From: Nematostella vectensis
Taxonomy: Eukaryota > Cnidaria > Anthozoa > Actiniaria > Edwardsiidae
Length of the DNA: 64,000 nucleotides
Direction: 5' to 3'
Assembly (NCBI RefSeq): GCF_932526225.1
Contig: NC_064039.1
Span: 14,028,139-14,092,138, forward strand
The notes under the pieces are model-generated. The model worked only from the letters and a program-made list of their open reading frames with translations, did not search any database and was not told the origin of the DNA. Made by a program: the position numbers and the translations under genes. Numbering within the stretch: the stretch's first letter is position 1; each line of letters begins with the position of its first letter. Shown piece by piece: positions 24,085 through 36,400 of the stretch.

Positions 24085-24994
24085 CAGCTATACAACTTTC
24101 CTATGACTGTGGGGCTCCGCTATGACAACCAAACTTGGCAGGTGTCATATATGTGTCAAGGATGTGCAAAACTGGGATTTGCACATCGATGACGTCACTA
24201 GAATCAAAATATGCTGACGTCATCAAAAAATATATATTTCACGAAGGAAACATCATATGGCAACCAAACTCGGTCGGTGTCATGTTGGTGTCAAGGGGTG
24301 TGCTCCAATATGGCCACGTGATTGTGATATCATCAATGACGTCACTAGAAGCAAAATATGCCGACGTCATCAAAACAAAAAAAAAAACATTCATATCTCG
24401 TGAAAGAAACATTGTATAACAACCAAACTTGGTAGGTGTCATGTATGTGTCAAGGACGGTGCCAAGTTATGGTCAAGTAATGCGTGACGTCATCGATGAC
24501 GTCACTTTAAGAAAAAATATGCTGATGTCATCAAAATAAAAAAAAATATTTATATTTCACGAAGGAAACATCGTATTGCAACCAAATTCGGTAGGTGTTA
24601 TGTAGATGTCAAGGGGGGTGCAACAATATGGTCACGTGTTGTGTGACGTCATCGGTGACCTCACTTAAAGCAAAAAACCGTGATTAAAAGCAAAAACATT
24701 CATATCTCTTGAAAGAAACATTGTTTCACAAACGAAGTTGGCTGGTGTCATGTTTGTGTCAAGGGGGGTGCAACAATATGGTCAAGTGATTTGTGACGTC
24801 ATCGAGGACGTCACTAAAAGCAAAAGTATTCTTATTTCATTAAGAACAAAAATGTCCATATCTCGTGAATAAAACATCATAACAACCAATCTTAGTATGT
24901 GTCATAAGGGCTTCAAGGGGTGCAACAATATAGTCACGTAATTGTGTCGTCATCAATGACGTCACTAAAAGCAAAAATATGCTGACGTCATCAA

Positions 24995-24997
<3 letters not shown>
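24085..24997. repeat. ~155-bp satellite rich in TGACGTCA palindromes
   Basis: About six diverged tandem units, each starting near ACAACCAAACT and containing GGTGTCAT, TGTCAAGG and one or two TGACGTCA (full cAMP-response element) sites, often paired as TGACGTCATCGATGACGTCA. The array resumes after the Penelope-like insertion (25981-26170). Units differ by substitutions and small indels, so the array is old, yet the palindromes are among its best conserved parts. Confidence 0.7.

Positions 24998-25035
<38 letters not shown>
24998..25035. repeat. (AT)n microsatellite
   Basis: A pure AT run directly at the 3' terminus of the Penelope-like fragment. It may be the element's tail or its preferred target. 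Confidence 0.9.
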
Positions 25036-25038
<3 letters not shown>

Positions 25039-25063
25039 TTGGTTTGAGAAAAATACAAACTAC

Positions 25064-25131
25064 ATAGGTTTCCCTACAGGTCTGTTTCGTGGTTGCCCAC
25101 TCATCAGGGGATTTAATGAGAATATTCCTAC
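25064..25131 (-). ncRNA. Hammerhead ribozyme motif in Penelope-like element
   Basis: On the minus strand all conserved parts are present: CTGATGA (25101-25107), a 4-bp stem II GTGG/CCAC closed by a GCAA tetraloop, GAAA (25085-25088), a 4-bp stem III ACAG/CTGT with a 2-nt loop, and a GTA cleavage triplet ending at 25075. Stem I pairs TCCC/GGGA and, past an internal loop, TAGG/CCTA. The very short stem III is typical of Penelope-associated hammerheads, which may act as dimers. Every core base is intact, so self-cleavage is plausible. Confidence 0.75.
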
Positions 25132-25290
25132 CATCGTATATATACTATTAACATTGAAATTTACATAATAATAGACTGATAGTTTTAGCTAAGGCGGCAA
25201 GAGGAACAATAGCGAGTTACATAAATATGCAGGGCGGAACGTGTGAAAAATTGATAGCGCGAAAATTTAACGGTGACGGGATTAACAGTT

Positions 25291-25980
25291 CTAATTGTTT
25301 CGTAGCAGGGCTTTGTTTCTGTGGCGGCACGAGGACACGAGTTCATTGCGTTTATTTAGAGTTGATAGTTTGGGTTGGCAGATGATCGTCAGCTTTTCCT
25401 TGAGGCAGAGGTTGCAACGCTTAGTGGTACTGTTGTAGGCGGAGTGGGAAAAAAGAATGCGCCATGAAATAAAGTACTCAATCATGTTGTCCTTGAGAGT
25501 CCAGACGTGTTTGCTGAGTTCGGTGGAGTTTCTGTGTTTGGCGTGTCGGAATGATGCGGTGTGGTTTCTGTACCTGGTCTTGAAGCTGTTTTCAGTGAGC
25601 CCGACGTATGTTTCCGAGGTGTTGTTGTCTTTTCGAGTTACGGTAGCTTGGTAGATAACAGATGTCTGTAGGCAGTTTCCGTCTAGAGGGCAGGTGTCTT
25701 TCTGTCGGCAGTTGCATGTCTTGTTGTTGGTAGTGGTAGGGGCGGAGTTGGCGATCTCGGTGGCCGACGATGCGGTGATGATGCGCTTGTTGTGGTTGTC
25801 GATGATCTGTTTGGTGTTGTTCATGCAGCTGTAACTGATTTTGATGGTGTTTCTGTTGAAGATTTTACGGAGGTGGTTGTCTTTCGGGAAGTGCTTGTCT
25901 ATCAGGGTGAGGAATCTGTGGCCGATGTTGGTGCTGGTGTTCTTGCTGAAGGGCGAGTTGTACCATAGGATGTTGTTGCG
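25291..25980 (-). pseudogene. GIY-YIG endonuclease fragment of a Penelope-like element
   Basis: About 229 codons open to the 5' junction. A CX-type cysteine cluster (CNCRQKDTCPLDGNC) precedes TYVGLTENSFKTRYRNH, the GIY-YIG-like core with the conserved Arg, then KHVW and a C-terminal CNLCLKEKL segment; this order is typical of Penelope-like endonucleases. The upstream part (DKHFPKDNHLRKIFNR) is the RT-endonuclease linker. The RT is lost, so the fragment cannot transpose by itself. Confidence 0.8.
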
Positions 25981-26460
25981 TTATTATAATTAAAGAAACA
26001 TCATGTGACAACAAAACTCGATAGGCGAGATGAGGTGCAATCAAATGGTCACGTGACGTCATCGATGACGTCAATAGATTAAAAGTACCCTGACGGAAAA
26101 AATATCGTATGACAACTAAACGTGTTATGTGCCATGTAGGTGTGGGGGGGGAAGGGGGTATTGTCAAGTCCTGAAGACACAATTCTGAGCGCTACTCTAA
26201 ACACAACACTAGCTTTTACTTTTAACGACCGAGCTCTACACATTCGGCGTGCTCTCTCCCCGCAAGCATCTCCATGGTAACATCAAAAATAACGTACATA
26301 ACAGGCATAACAAGTTGGCCGCGTGATCTGTGAAATCGTTGACGTCGTCAAAAACAAAAATAATAACATTTAATATTTCTTAAATTATTAAGCGAAAAAA
26401 AGCAAATATTTGGTCGTTTGGAGCTCCGCTTTTAGGCAATGCCTAAATCTATATATTACA
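25981..26460. repeat. Continuation of CRE satellite and its right end
   Basis: Resumes the satellite after the Penelope-like insertion with a paired TGACGTCA block near 26055-26075. It ends near GGAGCTCCGCTTTTAGGCA and a following AT-rich stretch. The AGGCAATGCCTAAATCTATA tail at 26435 recurs, slightly altered, at 44733, so it is the end of a dispersed repeat family. Confidence 0.5.
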
Positions 26461-26796
26461 AATATATTATATATATTAATATATTATTGATTTGTTTGAG
26501 TTTTAGGAATTCTTTCGGTAAAATGTCCCTTTTTTTAAATTGATTATGTTAATTGGACTAACGTGTCTTATGTTCGCATTTCTTGAATCTTCATGACTTA
26601 TTTTTTAGCGTTCAATTCGAGATATCCTTTGATATAAAATCATATCACTGGGAATACTTTTTTTCCATTTCATAAAAATATTGGGACTTAACTATTTGCT
26701 ATATTAGGGTTATTTGATATAATGTAATTCCTAAGAAACGGTTTCGGATATTATTTATTGATAATTAGACTACCAAATTCATGGGGTAAATTGATG

Positions 26797-26937
26797 TTAT
26801 TCTATAAAACAATTTCTTGAATCACTTGGTTGTATTTTGTTTGACGTTTCGGCAATGCTGCCTTCACCCAGTGATTCAAGAAATTGTTTCATATAGCATA
26901 AGAAAATCACTGCACAGGACCAAAGGCACTACTGATG
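26797..26937. mobile_element. Hairpin insertion with degenerate hammerhead-like core
   Basis: A ~140-bp insertion relative to the same flank of copy A, bounded by TTGATG (26791-26796) and CTGATG (26932-26937). Perfect 20-bp inverted arms (26807-26826 and 26870-26889) enclose 43 nt. On the minus strand this loop reads CTGGGTGA, a GGCA/TGCC stem and GAAACGTC, resembling a hammerhead core with a damaged first box. Probably a decayed Penelope- or retrozyme-derived short element. Confidence 0.45.
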
Positions 26938-27450
26938 TAGTTATATCATAATACCCAACCGGCTAACTGAATACCATCTGAACTATTTAAATAACAAAGA
27001 AGAAAAGACACAAGGGTATTTTCAATAATTTCAACTCTGACGTCTACGAACAAGCGGTGGGGATCATGGCATGATAAAGAAAAGTTCAAGGTGCAGTAAT
27101 TGAGTCTTTTCTAAAGGTCTAGCTGTGATATGGTAATAGCGATATAGAACAGATCTCCTAACTGAATATCTTAACTATTTTAAAAGTTCGTGAACTAAAA
27201 AGACTTTATTTCATTCACTTAGCTTCATTTTCCGATCTTTAAAATTGTCACTTTTAAATAAGTTCATTATCGCACTTAGGCAAGAAAACGACTGAATTTT
27301 GACCCCAGATCTGCCTACTCGTTGTGATCTAAGAGGCAGGGGGTCCTGAGAGTCGTTTGCTTGGCGATCTCATACCTGTTCAGATTGATAACAGATGCCG
27401 GACAGAGAGAGTCCGCGATCAATTCAGGGTGAGAAGCGAGCGAAACAACT
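26938..27450 (+). promoter_or_regulatory. 5' flank of copy B
   Basis: Sequence upstream of the copy B ATG, alignable with the copy A 5' flank in inverted orientation. It includes the GCGAGCGAAACAACT stretch directly before the ATG in both copies. Promoter function is inferred from position and conservation only. Confidence 0.45.
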
Positions 27451-27465
27451 ATGAAGAGAGATAAG
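27451..27465 (+). CDS. Copy B exon 1: start of signal peptide
   Basis: Encodes MKRDK, then donor GTAGGT. The ATG follows GCGAGCGAAACAACT, which is also found in copy A. Chosen because it joins exon 2 in phase to give a basic n-region before a hydrophobic stretch. Confidence 0.75.
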
Positions 27466-30400
27466 GTAGGTACCATATAGGGTCATTATTTATATATCAT
27501 AATTTTTTCTACACTTTTTATATTTTTTTAGTTTTTTTTTTCTCAGGAACTAAGGAAAACTATGTAGTAGAACATTTTTCTCTCCGTCTAACAAAAATGG
27601 CTTCTGTAAAACGTTACATTTCCAAAAAAAATCATTTATGCATAGGCTATCGAAATTATTTGTATTCCATTTTATCATAAGGCCATATAAAAAGATATTG
27701 TCGTTTCTGGTCGCCTACCGTCTCTAATATTTTTGCCATATGCAATTCCTTGTTTATTCATTTTTTAGTCTTTTTACTGTAAAACCGTCAGAGATCGTAC
27801 AAGCTTTAAATTGAAAGAAAGACTTTTAACCACGAATCAAAAGCTCCGTTCGGGTAAACCCTTCCACTGCAGAAGAATTGCCTGATTATGAGCTATTTAA
27901 CGCATGCACGGTATTCTTCTGTATTTGATTCGATTATAGGTGATTTTAGCCATTCTCTTCGTTGCCATAGTGGCGGCATTTTGGAGAGCAAACGCAGGTG
28001 AGTCTAACATGATTGAGTGTCGTAGAGGAAGTGTTTAGAACGCAGACATGTCATTCCAATCTCCGCAAAGACCCGAAATAGTTTATTCAGCTTAAAAATC
28101 ACTTCGTCCACTGTTTCATTCATCTAGGTGAAAATTCTCGGTCCCAACCATCGCAAAAACAAAGCTTCTTATCAAAACTAGCCGATTTCGGGTTCGTGTT
28201 AGGCAGTGGTTAGTGCCCAACAGTCGGAAAGATCCTTTTAAGGATTAAAATGCTTTATCTCAAATCTAGTTTTGCTGCGCAACAATTGGTATCCCCAATG
28301 CACACTCAATATTTTTCCTTACTTATGGAAAATTTAATTTTTTTAAATGTATGAAGATCAGAACGCAAGAAATAACGGAGATGCCCGTCAAGTATAATAA
28401 TTTATGTACTTTTATCCACTTTCTTGTCTTTCTTTTAGAACGGAATTTATAAGAATGATACTGAAATTCCTATGTTGCTTCTAAGGCAGATTTCTATGTT
28501 CTCTTTCAGTTTTTGCTTGGGTTTTCGTTTTTTCCAGTCAGTCAGTTGACTGGTTAGCATATACTTCCTACAATGAATTCTTAGTAGTTGATATTTTCAA
28601 TAATTCAAATGTATTTTTTTCAATAGATATATTTTTAAAATCTTACAAAAGTATCTCTTCTAAGACTGCAATAGTTTTTCTTTTATAAAATGTAATGGCA
28701 TTCTACTAGTACCTCCGTTACCATGTGAGTTACTTCAAAAAAATTTTTTCTTAAATGTACTATAGGTTTTAATTGCCTTAAAACATATCTGCCCAAAGTT
28801 ATAAAAGAGGGGATTCGTAAAACTTGTAGTCCCAATTTACAGAAATTAATAAGACTTTAAAAATAAAAAATATTCTTTCTTGGTGATTTTTGGATTAATT
28901 CAGCTATCAGAAAACAATACAAAAACAAAAATATTAATGTTATGTTGTGCTTTTAGGTATATAGATTGAGCCAATGATACTTTTGGAAATTTAAAAGCAT
29001 GTCTCGTATGCCAAAAAGCGATTTTGTTAAAATTTCTGAGAAATGTTATTGTAGTTTCATTGTTTCAAAAAATGAATTTAAGATTAAAATTATAGTTATA
29101 AAACAACCTTATATATCTTTTTTTGTTTTAAAAGATTACATGATACGTTTTTTGGGTCCTGTATACTGAAATTTTTACTTTAATTTAAGACACAAACATT
29201 TAAAAAAGCTTGTTATGACTTTTTCCCAATTTTCAACCCCTCGATGTGTCCATTTAGAATGGGTGCAAAATGCCAGTTTTGTGGATTTTTTTAAGAGAAG
29301 GAGGGGGGTCAAACAAGTTTTTGGGGTTTCCTTTGGGTTTCTCTATACCGAAAAAAATGCTTAATTCCTGGGGGGGGGGGGGGGTCAACAAAGTTCTGAT
29401 GTTTGCAAAGAGGGTTGCAAAGAAAACTCAAGTGGAGTGGCGCTGAATATACCCCCCCGTCATAAATAATGAACACTCCCTAAAAGCAATGAAAAAACAT
29501 TCAATTCCGACATTAAAGGTCAATTCAGAATCGCTTCGATTCCGACAACAAAGCTCAAATCAGATTCGCTTGCAAACCAATTTTCTAAATTAAGAACTGC
29601 CGACATTTAGCCGCTAAAATTTCAATCTCATATTGCTTGCCCTTTCTCAACAAATATAAAATACTTTGAACTCACTATGCTGACAATTTACTGGGTTATT
29701 TGAATAAAGTGAAAACTGTAGGTCATTTGGTCCATTGAGGACCTTTCCCGACTGTCGGTTATATAGCCACTGCGTTCGTATTATGAACAATGAAGTAAAC
29801 TATACCTGAGTCACTAAGTAAAAGATAAAATATCTAAATGCCCCTTTTTGCTATTTTCTTTTTATGGAAATACAGGGAACCTAGCTCTTCGCCAGCCCAC
29901 TGCATCCTTGAATATATTGGAAGGCAGAGCACCTCCTCACCTCGCTGTGGATGGGGTTAACATGTCGAATTTTTTCACTGGGTCTACCATCTGGTGCTTT
30001 GGGACCTCCCCAGACCCTACTCACGGAGGGTGGTGGCGGGTGGACCTCGGACGGACCCACGTGGTGGACGAAGTGTTTATCATATCAAGGGGAGATTGTT
30101 GCCCAGAAAGACTGGCAGGACTGGAAGTCAGAGTTGGTACGTGTTGATTTAGTCATAGGTGAACATCATCATTGTTGTTTTTTATAATTGTTGATTTAGT
30201 TTTAGATGAGCATCATAAACCCTCTGGCAGTGACCACCCTCAATGATAGTGCTTACAATGCTTACTAACAATACACTAAAGGGGGTGCTTGATTTGGAGC
30301 TAGCTCTGCTGTGCCTTTCGCACCAGTATAACTGGTGGGAATTCAAGAAATGAATAATAAATAAATGAATTTATTTTATACTTATCAGAATCATAGCTGG

Positions 30401-33400
30401 TAAGACCAGTTTTTTTCCCAGCGGCCGCGGTGACGAATTCCAAATTCAGCCCCCCCCCCCCCTTCCCCTCGCAAACATGGTAACCATTTGTATCCGCTAG
30501 TCAAGTAAACAAATGTAGGCGTTTTTTTTTGTAGAAACTTTAAAATAAAAGACGAACAACATTATTTATTATCTACATCCATAGTGCCATCCTAGGTCCA
30601 ATCACTCCGCTCGCTAGTCGGTTTTTTCTTTCTTCTTCACTTGACTTCGCCGCTCAGACAAACAAAACAGTCAAACTATTCAGGGATTTAGCTTTCTGTG
30701 AGTATATTAAGTTAGACTTGTTTTTTTCTTCTGGACATTGTAGTTTATCCATTTAAAATCAACATTCTCATGTCATATCAGGAGACAGCCTGGTGAATAA
30801 CGGAATAGAGAGCCCCATGTGTGAAAGTAAGATAACCACGGGACCTATCAACAAGCCCATCTATTGCAGTCCGGGTCTGCGAGGTCGCTATGTCGTACTA
30901 TACATCCCTGGAGTGAATAACAGACTTGAGATATGCGAGGTCATGGTGAACCGGAACCCGACAGGTAACCAAAATCCCGAGGGAGGTAGGGAGGGGTGTT
31001 GAGCTTCGTCGAGGTCCCTATGCCTTATTCTTTATTCCTTGGGCATACAGCAATGATATGCGAGGTTATGGCCAAACTTAGGATAAGGTGAATTGGCTAG
31101 CTACTCATTTACTTTGAAACACGTCTCAAATGCGAACCTTTCTCTTACTATGTATCTCCATCTTTCACCCTCTCCCTAGCATCCCTAGGCTCCCAAGTTT
31201 CCCTTCTCCCCTCCGCATTTGACTACACCTTTTGCTGTTCATTACCAGGAAATCTACATTCATTTGCGGCAATTTACGATAAATAACGCGAATATACATT
31301 CATTTTCGATATAAAGCGCTCATTTGCGTGAACACAAATTTCATCAGCTATATTTACATCGCCAGTAACATTCAATCGCAAAGATCGACAGTCATTCGCG
31401 CCTTTCGTCATTCAAAGGCGAAAAATGTACTTTAATCTGCGTGTTTATTCGATCATTAACAAAAAATCTATTGACAAATGTGCGAATTGACAATCATGTG
31501 AATTTAACTTATATTTATTAGTGTTTATTGACATCTTTAACAAAAAGAGTGAATTCAATTGAATTTATAGTCAACCATTTATACGGACATGACATAAATT
31601 AGTGCGATTTATACAAACATTTAGACGTTCTTTGCATTCATTAACCAACAATCTTTTTTCAATAAAACAATAGATAATTTTAGTGTTTTTTTTTTACCAA
31701 ACTAGATATTTTATAAGCTTTCGCATTCTGACAAAAGGTTATGCAACCCTTTCCAAACAAATAACTTTATAAATGTAGACAACATTGTACAGTTTTTTTT
31801 CTGTTCGGCAATACTGTACAGTTCGTGCCATTGTTCATTACCGTTGCAATGCCTCCAAGAAAAATCCCCTTTGAGCACCGCGAGCGAATTATACGGTCAT
31901 TCGAAGATAAGAAGAAGATTATCTCCTGGTGGCGGACACATTGGGGGTCAACCCTTCCACAGCCTGTGGTATCGTTGCTAGATACATACGAGAAGGGAGA
32001 ATTGAAGAAAGACCAGGAGGTGGAAGCAATAACGTAAAAGTAGATGACGAGATGAGAGACTGCCTAAACGATATCATTAACGACAACTGCCTTCATACTC
32101 TCAGCCGTATCAATCAAGAACTAAGAAGGCGACTGCCCTTGAAACCAAGGATTCACGACCGCACGGTAGCGAGAACGCTAGATGGCATGTTGTTCTGTGT
32201 AAAGCTGGCAAGGCCCCTCCCAGCGGAAAGGAACAGACCTGACGTTCTACAGAAGAGAGTAGACTACGGCAACTGGTTCATGAACCGTGGTGTCGTGCAT
32301 CATTCGGTCTTTGTAGATGAATGCGGCTACAATATCTGGACCGCAAGAAGTCACGGGAGGGCGAGACAAGGAGAGCGAGCCTATAGACAGGTCTGCGGGT
32401 AGCGTGGGAGGAACATTACCGTAAAAATGGCAATATCACCAATCAATGGTCTTGTATTCCACTCGGCAATTATTGGTGGCATGAACGCACAACGGTTCAG
32501 CGACTTTCTTACGCAGGCTAGACTTAACCTCGACCCGGACGAGATGGTGATATTTATTTACGATGGAGCGCCACCACATCGCAACCCTGCCATACCCGGG
32601 CCCAATACAGAGCTGAAAATGCTACCACCCTACAGCCCCTTTTTGAAAATTGTGGAGCAGGCAATAAACTCTCTTAAAGCGGCTATAAAAGCTGACATCT
32701 CAAGACCAGAAGTACAAGCCCAGATGGGAGATAGGGGTGCGGCTACAGACCAAGGCCTTGCATTGGGAGTTTTTCGTACGCGTTTGCTTTTGCAAGCTTT
32801 GCAGCACATCATTGGCAGTCCGTCGAGGCGACGATGACTGTTCTATTGTGTTGGTCCTTTGATCTTAACTCTCCATGCTGGACGATCCCGAGCAGTGGTT
32901 TGCCAAGAGTTTGAGCTTATATCCCTCCACTTCAGGTTCCTCTTTACCACATCTTTGAACCTGAGTCTAGGCCGACCCTGATTCCTGGTCCCTGTCGTGA
33001 GCTGAGAGTAGAGCAGCTGCCTAGGCAATCTGTCAGTGTCCATGCGGTGAACATGCCCAGTCCATCTGAGATTTTTCTCAATGAGTGTGTCAGCCATTGA
33101 CCGTAATCCGGTCCTCTTGTATATCTCTTTGTTTGTGACTTTATCCATCCAAGTAATTTTCATTATTTCTCTCAGGTGTCGCATCATATATGCATGTAAA
33201 TTTTTCACCTGGCTGCGATATACAGTCCATGTTTCTGCACCGTATACTAGGGCAGATAAGACAACTGCTCGATAGACCTTGCCTTTAACCTTGAGCGATA
33301 CGTGATGGTTGTCCCACAGCCGCTCTCTCAGCTTAGCATATGCTGCGCTGGCCTTCCCCTTTCTGAAGGTGATCTCATTATCTATTCGTGCATTGTCAGA

Positions 33401-36400
33401 GATGGTACTTCCCAAGTACACAAAGTCTTTGGTCTGGACCAGGGTCTCATTTCTTACATGGATTTCGCCAGGGAATTGAGTCAATGTCTGACGCTTCACT
33501 GGTTGAAATAAGCACTCTGTCTTTTTGATGTTGATTTTCAGGCTGAATTGTTCTGCAGCTGAGGAGAATCTGTCTACTAATCTCTGCATACTTTCCACAT
33601 CATGTGCCACCAATGCGCTGTCGTCCGCATACAGCATTTCTCGTACTATGACCTGGCATGTTTTCCTTTTTGCTTTGAAGTGAGCAACATTGAATAGGTC
33701 GGCGTTATGCCTTGTTTGGATTGACACCCCATCAACACAGTCCTTGAAGGCTATCTCCAACATGGCCGACAGGTATAGAGAAAAGAGCGTTGGCGCCAGG
33801 ACGCACCCTTGCTTTACTCCATTGGAGACATCGAATTGCTTCGAGTCGTTTCCGCCTTGGGATACAGAAGCTTTCATACCGCTATGGAGGGATCGTATAA
33901 CATTGACAAACTTGGGTGGACAGCCAAATTTGACCAGGACCTGCCAGAGTGCCTCTCTCGATACAGTGTCAAAGGCTTTTGAGAAGTCAATGAACACTGC
34001 ATATAGCGGCATGTTTTGCTCTATACACTTCTCCTGGGTCTGTCGCAGACAGAAAATCATGTCCATTGTGCCCCTGCCACTCCTGAAACCACACTGGGAC
34101 TCGGGCAGTACGACTGGTGCTATGTGTCTGTTAATCCTGTTCAGCAGAACACGAGAGAGGATCTTACCAGCGATGGAAAGCAAGGATATACCTCTGTAAT
34201 TTCCACAGTCTCTCCGACTACCTTTCTTGAAAATAGGGATAATACTGGCATCTCTCCAGTCATGAGGTGTGTTCTCCGCTGACCAGACTTTGAGGACAAG
34301 TTTATGCAGCTTGGACACAATCTCTGTACCACCATGCTTCCAGATTTCCGCAGGTATACCACATTTACCAGGTGATTTCCCCTCTTGTGTAGCATCGATT
34401 GCATCCACAACCTCCTTTATGTCTGGCGGCTCAGAAAGGCACACTACCTCTGGTCTTGTTTGGAGACTGTTGAGTGCTCCCTCATCCACAAGCCCTGATA
34501 CATTCAGGAGTTGGTCAAAATGATCGGCAAATCTGTTTAGGATCTCCAATTTCTCCTGAAGTATTGTGCATCCGTCAGTAGCAGTGAGTTGGGTTGACCC
34601 ACGCTTTGCAGGACCATACACCTCTCGTAGTCCGTTGTAGAAGCCCTTCATATCATTTACATCCGATGCCTGTTGTAGACTTTCTGCCTTTCGTTCCCAC
34701 CAGTCTGTCTTGAGCTTTCTCGTGTACTGCTGAAGTGCCCTCCTTGCAGCCGTGTACTTATTCTTGTTGGACCTTGTGTTTGTTTGCAGCATATTGGCTC
34801 TAGCAGCATTCCGCTTTTCCAGCAGACATTCCAGATGTTTATCATTTTCATCAAACCAGTCTTGGTGTTTTCGTTTCGGCTTCTCAGCACAATATTGGTA
34901 TTATTACCCCTGCTAAATGCGCTCAGTGGTACCGATTCATGCAAACATATTTACCACGATGTCTGAATGGTGAGGTGATCGAGGGCTAATGCAAAGTGCA
35001 GCGAAATGCTCTATGTAGAACTTTAACATGACTCACCTTTATTGAAAATATATTTTTTGTTATTGAATGTAAAGAACGCGCAAATGCTTGTAAAAACCCA
35101 GTAATGTATATCATATTCGCGTGAATGACTGTCTATAAATGCTATTGAATTTCACTCTTTGTTATAAAGATGTTAATAAATATGTGTTGCACGCAGTTGA
35201 CTGTCAATTCGCCTAATTGTTTATCTTTTTTTTTGTTAATGGTCGAATGAAAACGCACAGATGAAAGTATATTTTTCGCCTTTGAATGACGAAAGGCGCG
35301 AATGACTGTCGATTTTTGCGATTGAATGTTACAGGCGATGTAAATATCGCTAATGAAATTTGTGTTCACGCAAATGAGTGCTTTATGACGAAAATGAATG
35401 TATATTCGCGTTATTGATCGTATATTGCCGCAAATGAATGTACATTTCCTGGTAATGAACAGCAAAAGGTGTAGTACTTGGTCTGGCCTCCTGCTGATAA
35501 ACCCCGTACTAGAATACACGTGAGGATGGCAAACTTAATCAACAGTTGAAAAAGATTTCATCAATTTGGCGGAGAGGGGGAGGGAAGGGGGTAGGAGAGG
35601 AGATGGGACCTCTATGCATCGCTTTTCAACCCGTCGACATGACAAACAGCATTCTGCAAAGCTATGGTTTACTTGAACCCTACAGTTAATGCTCTCTCAT
35701 CGTGGACATTCAGGAACGAGTCTCTTTCAGGGTATTTGTATTGCAGCCTCTTCATCATCAAATTAATGGTGCCTCTGAATGGCCCCTACCAAGTTTGAGT
35801 GTCTAAAGATGTTTCTTTTTGAAATGTGCAACCTCGTCCCCTGGGTTATTTGTAATATGGCGTCAGATACTGATAATTACCCCGAAGACCCTGGGGACGA
35901 GGTGATGAGATGTGAATACTTTTGTTTTTGATGAGTTGAGAATATTTTGGTTCTTGATGACGTCACACACCATGTGACTAACTTGTTGACTAATTTTTTT
36001 GCCCCCCTTCACTTTTTTATTCTCTTATTTCTTAATCTTAGGTATGGTGTACCTCTAGGGGGTGCTTTGGGCCGCGTCAGTGCTCCGCTATAAACCATAA
36101 TTCATATATGCAAATATGCAGGAATCTTAACTAAAAATCTGCTGTTATATTTTGTTTTAATTTCTAGTGAATCTTGCGTTGAAAAAACCTACGACCCAGA
36201 TTTCTCTTTATGGTGCCGGCTATGCTTCTCGAGCTGTTGATGGGAACACTGACGGGGACTATGGTAGGGAAAGCTGCACACACACTTATGCGCATACTTA
36301 TCCCTGGTGGCGCGTGGACCTGGGCACTGCTCAACCAGTCTCGGAAGTGTTCCTGGTGAATCGTGTGACACATTCACAGAGATTGCAAAATGCTGAAGTC

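Larger units (their letters stand above)
25036..25980 (-). mobile_element. Penelope-like element, 3' fragment
   Basis: Contains a GIY-YIG-type endonuclease reading frame (25291-25980) and, 3' of it, a terminal region with a hammerhead ribozyme (25064-25131), the hallmark of Penelope-like pseudo-LTRs. The right end at 25980 is a sharp junction with CRE satellite; the RT domain is absent. It interrupts the satellite array. Confidence 0.8.
31226..35471 (+). mobile_element. Tc1/mariner-superfamily transposon in intron 4 of copy B
   Basis: A 4246-bp element with TA target duplications at 31224-31225 and 35472-35473. The termini are CACCTTTTGCTGTTCATTAC and its complement, within imperfect inverted repeats of about 440 bp (31226-31672 and 35032-35471). 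Copies A (near 8936) and C (near 59332) show the empty site reading straight through a single TA, so the borders are certain. About 2.06 kb of its length is a nested LINE; without it the element would be about 2.19 kb. Confidence 0.9.

Noticed and set aside
32427-32837. Transposase domain as a domesticated host gene
   Set aside because: The frame is a fragment between two frameshifts and a LINE insertion, within an element with clear TA borders.
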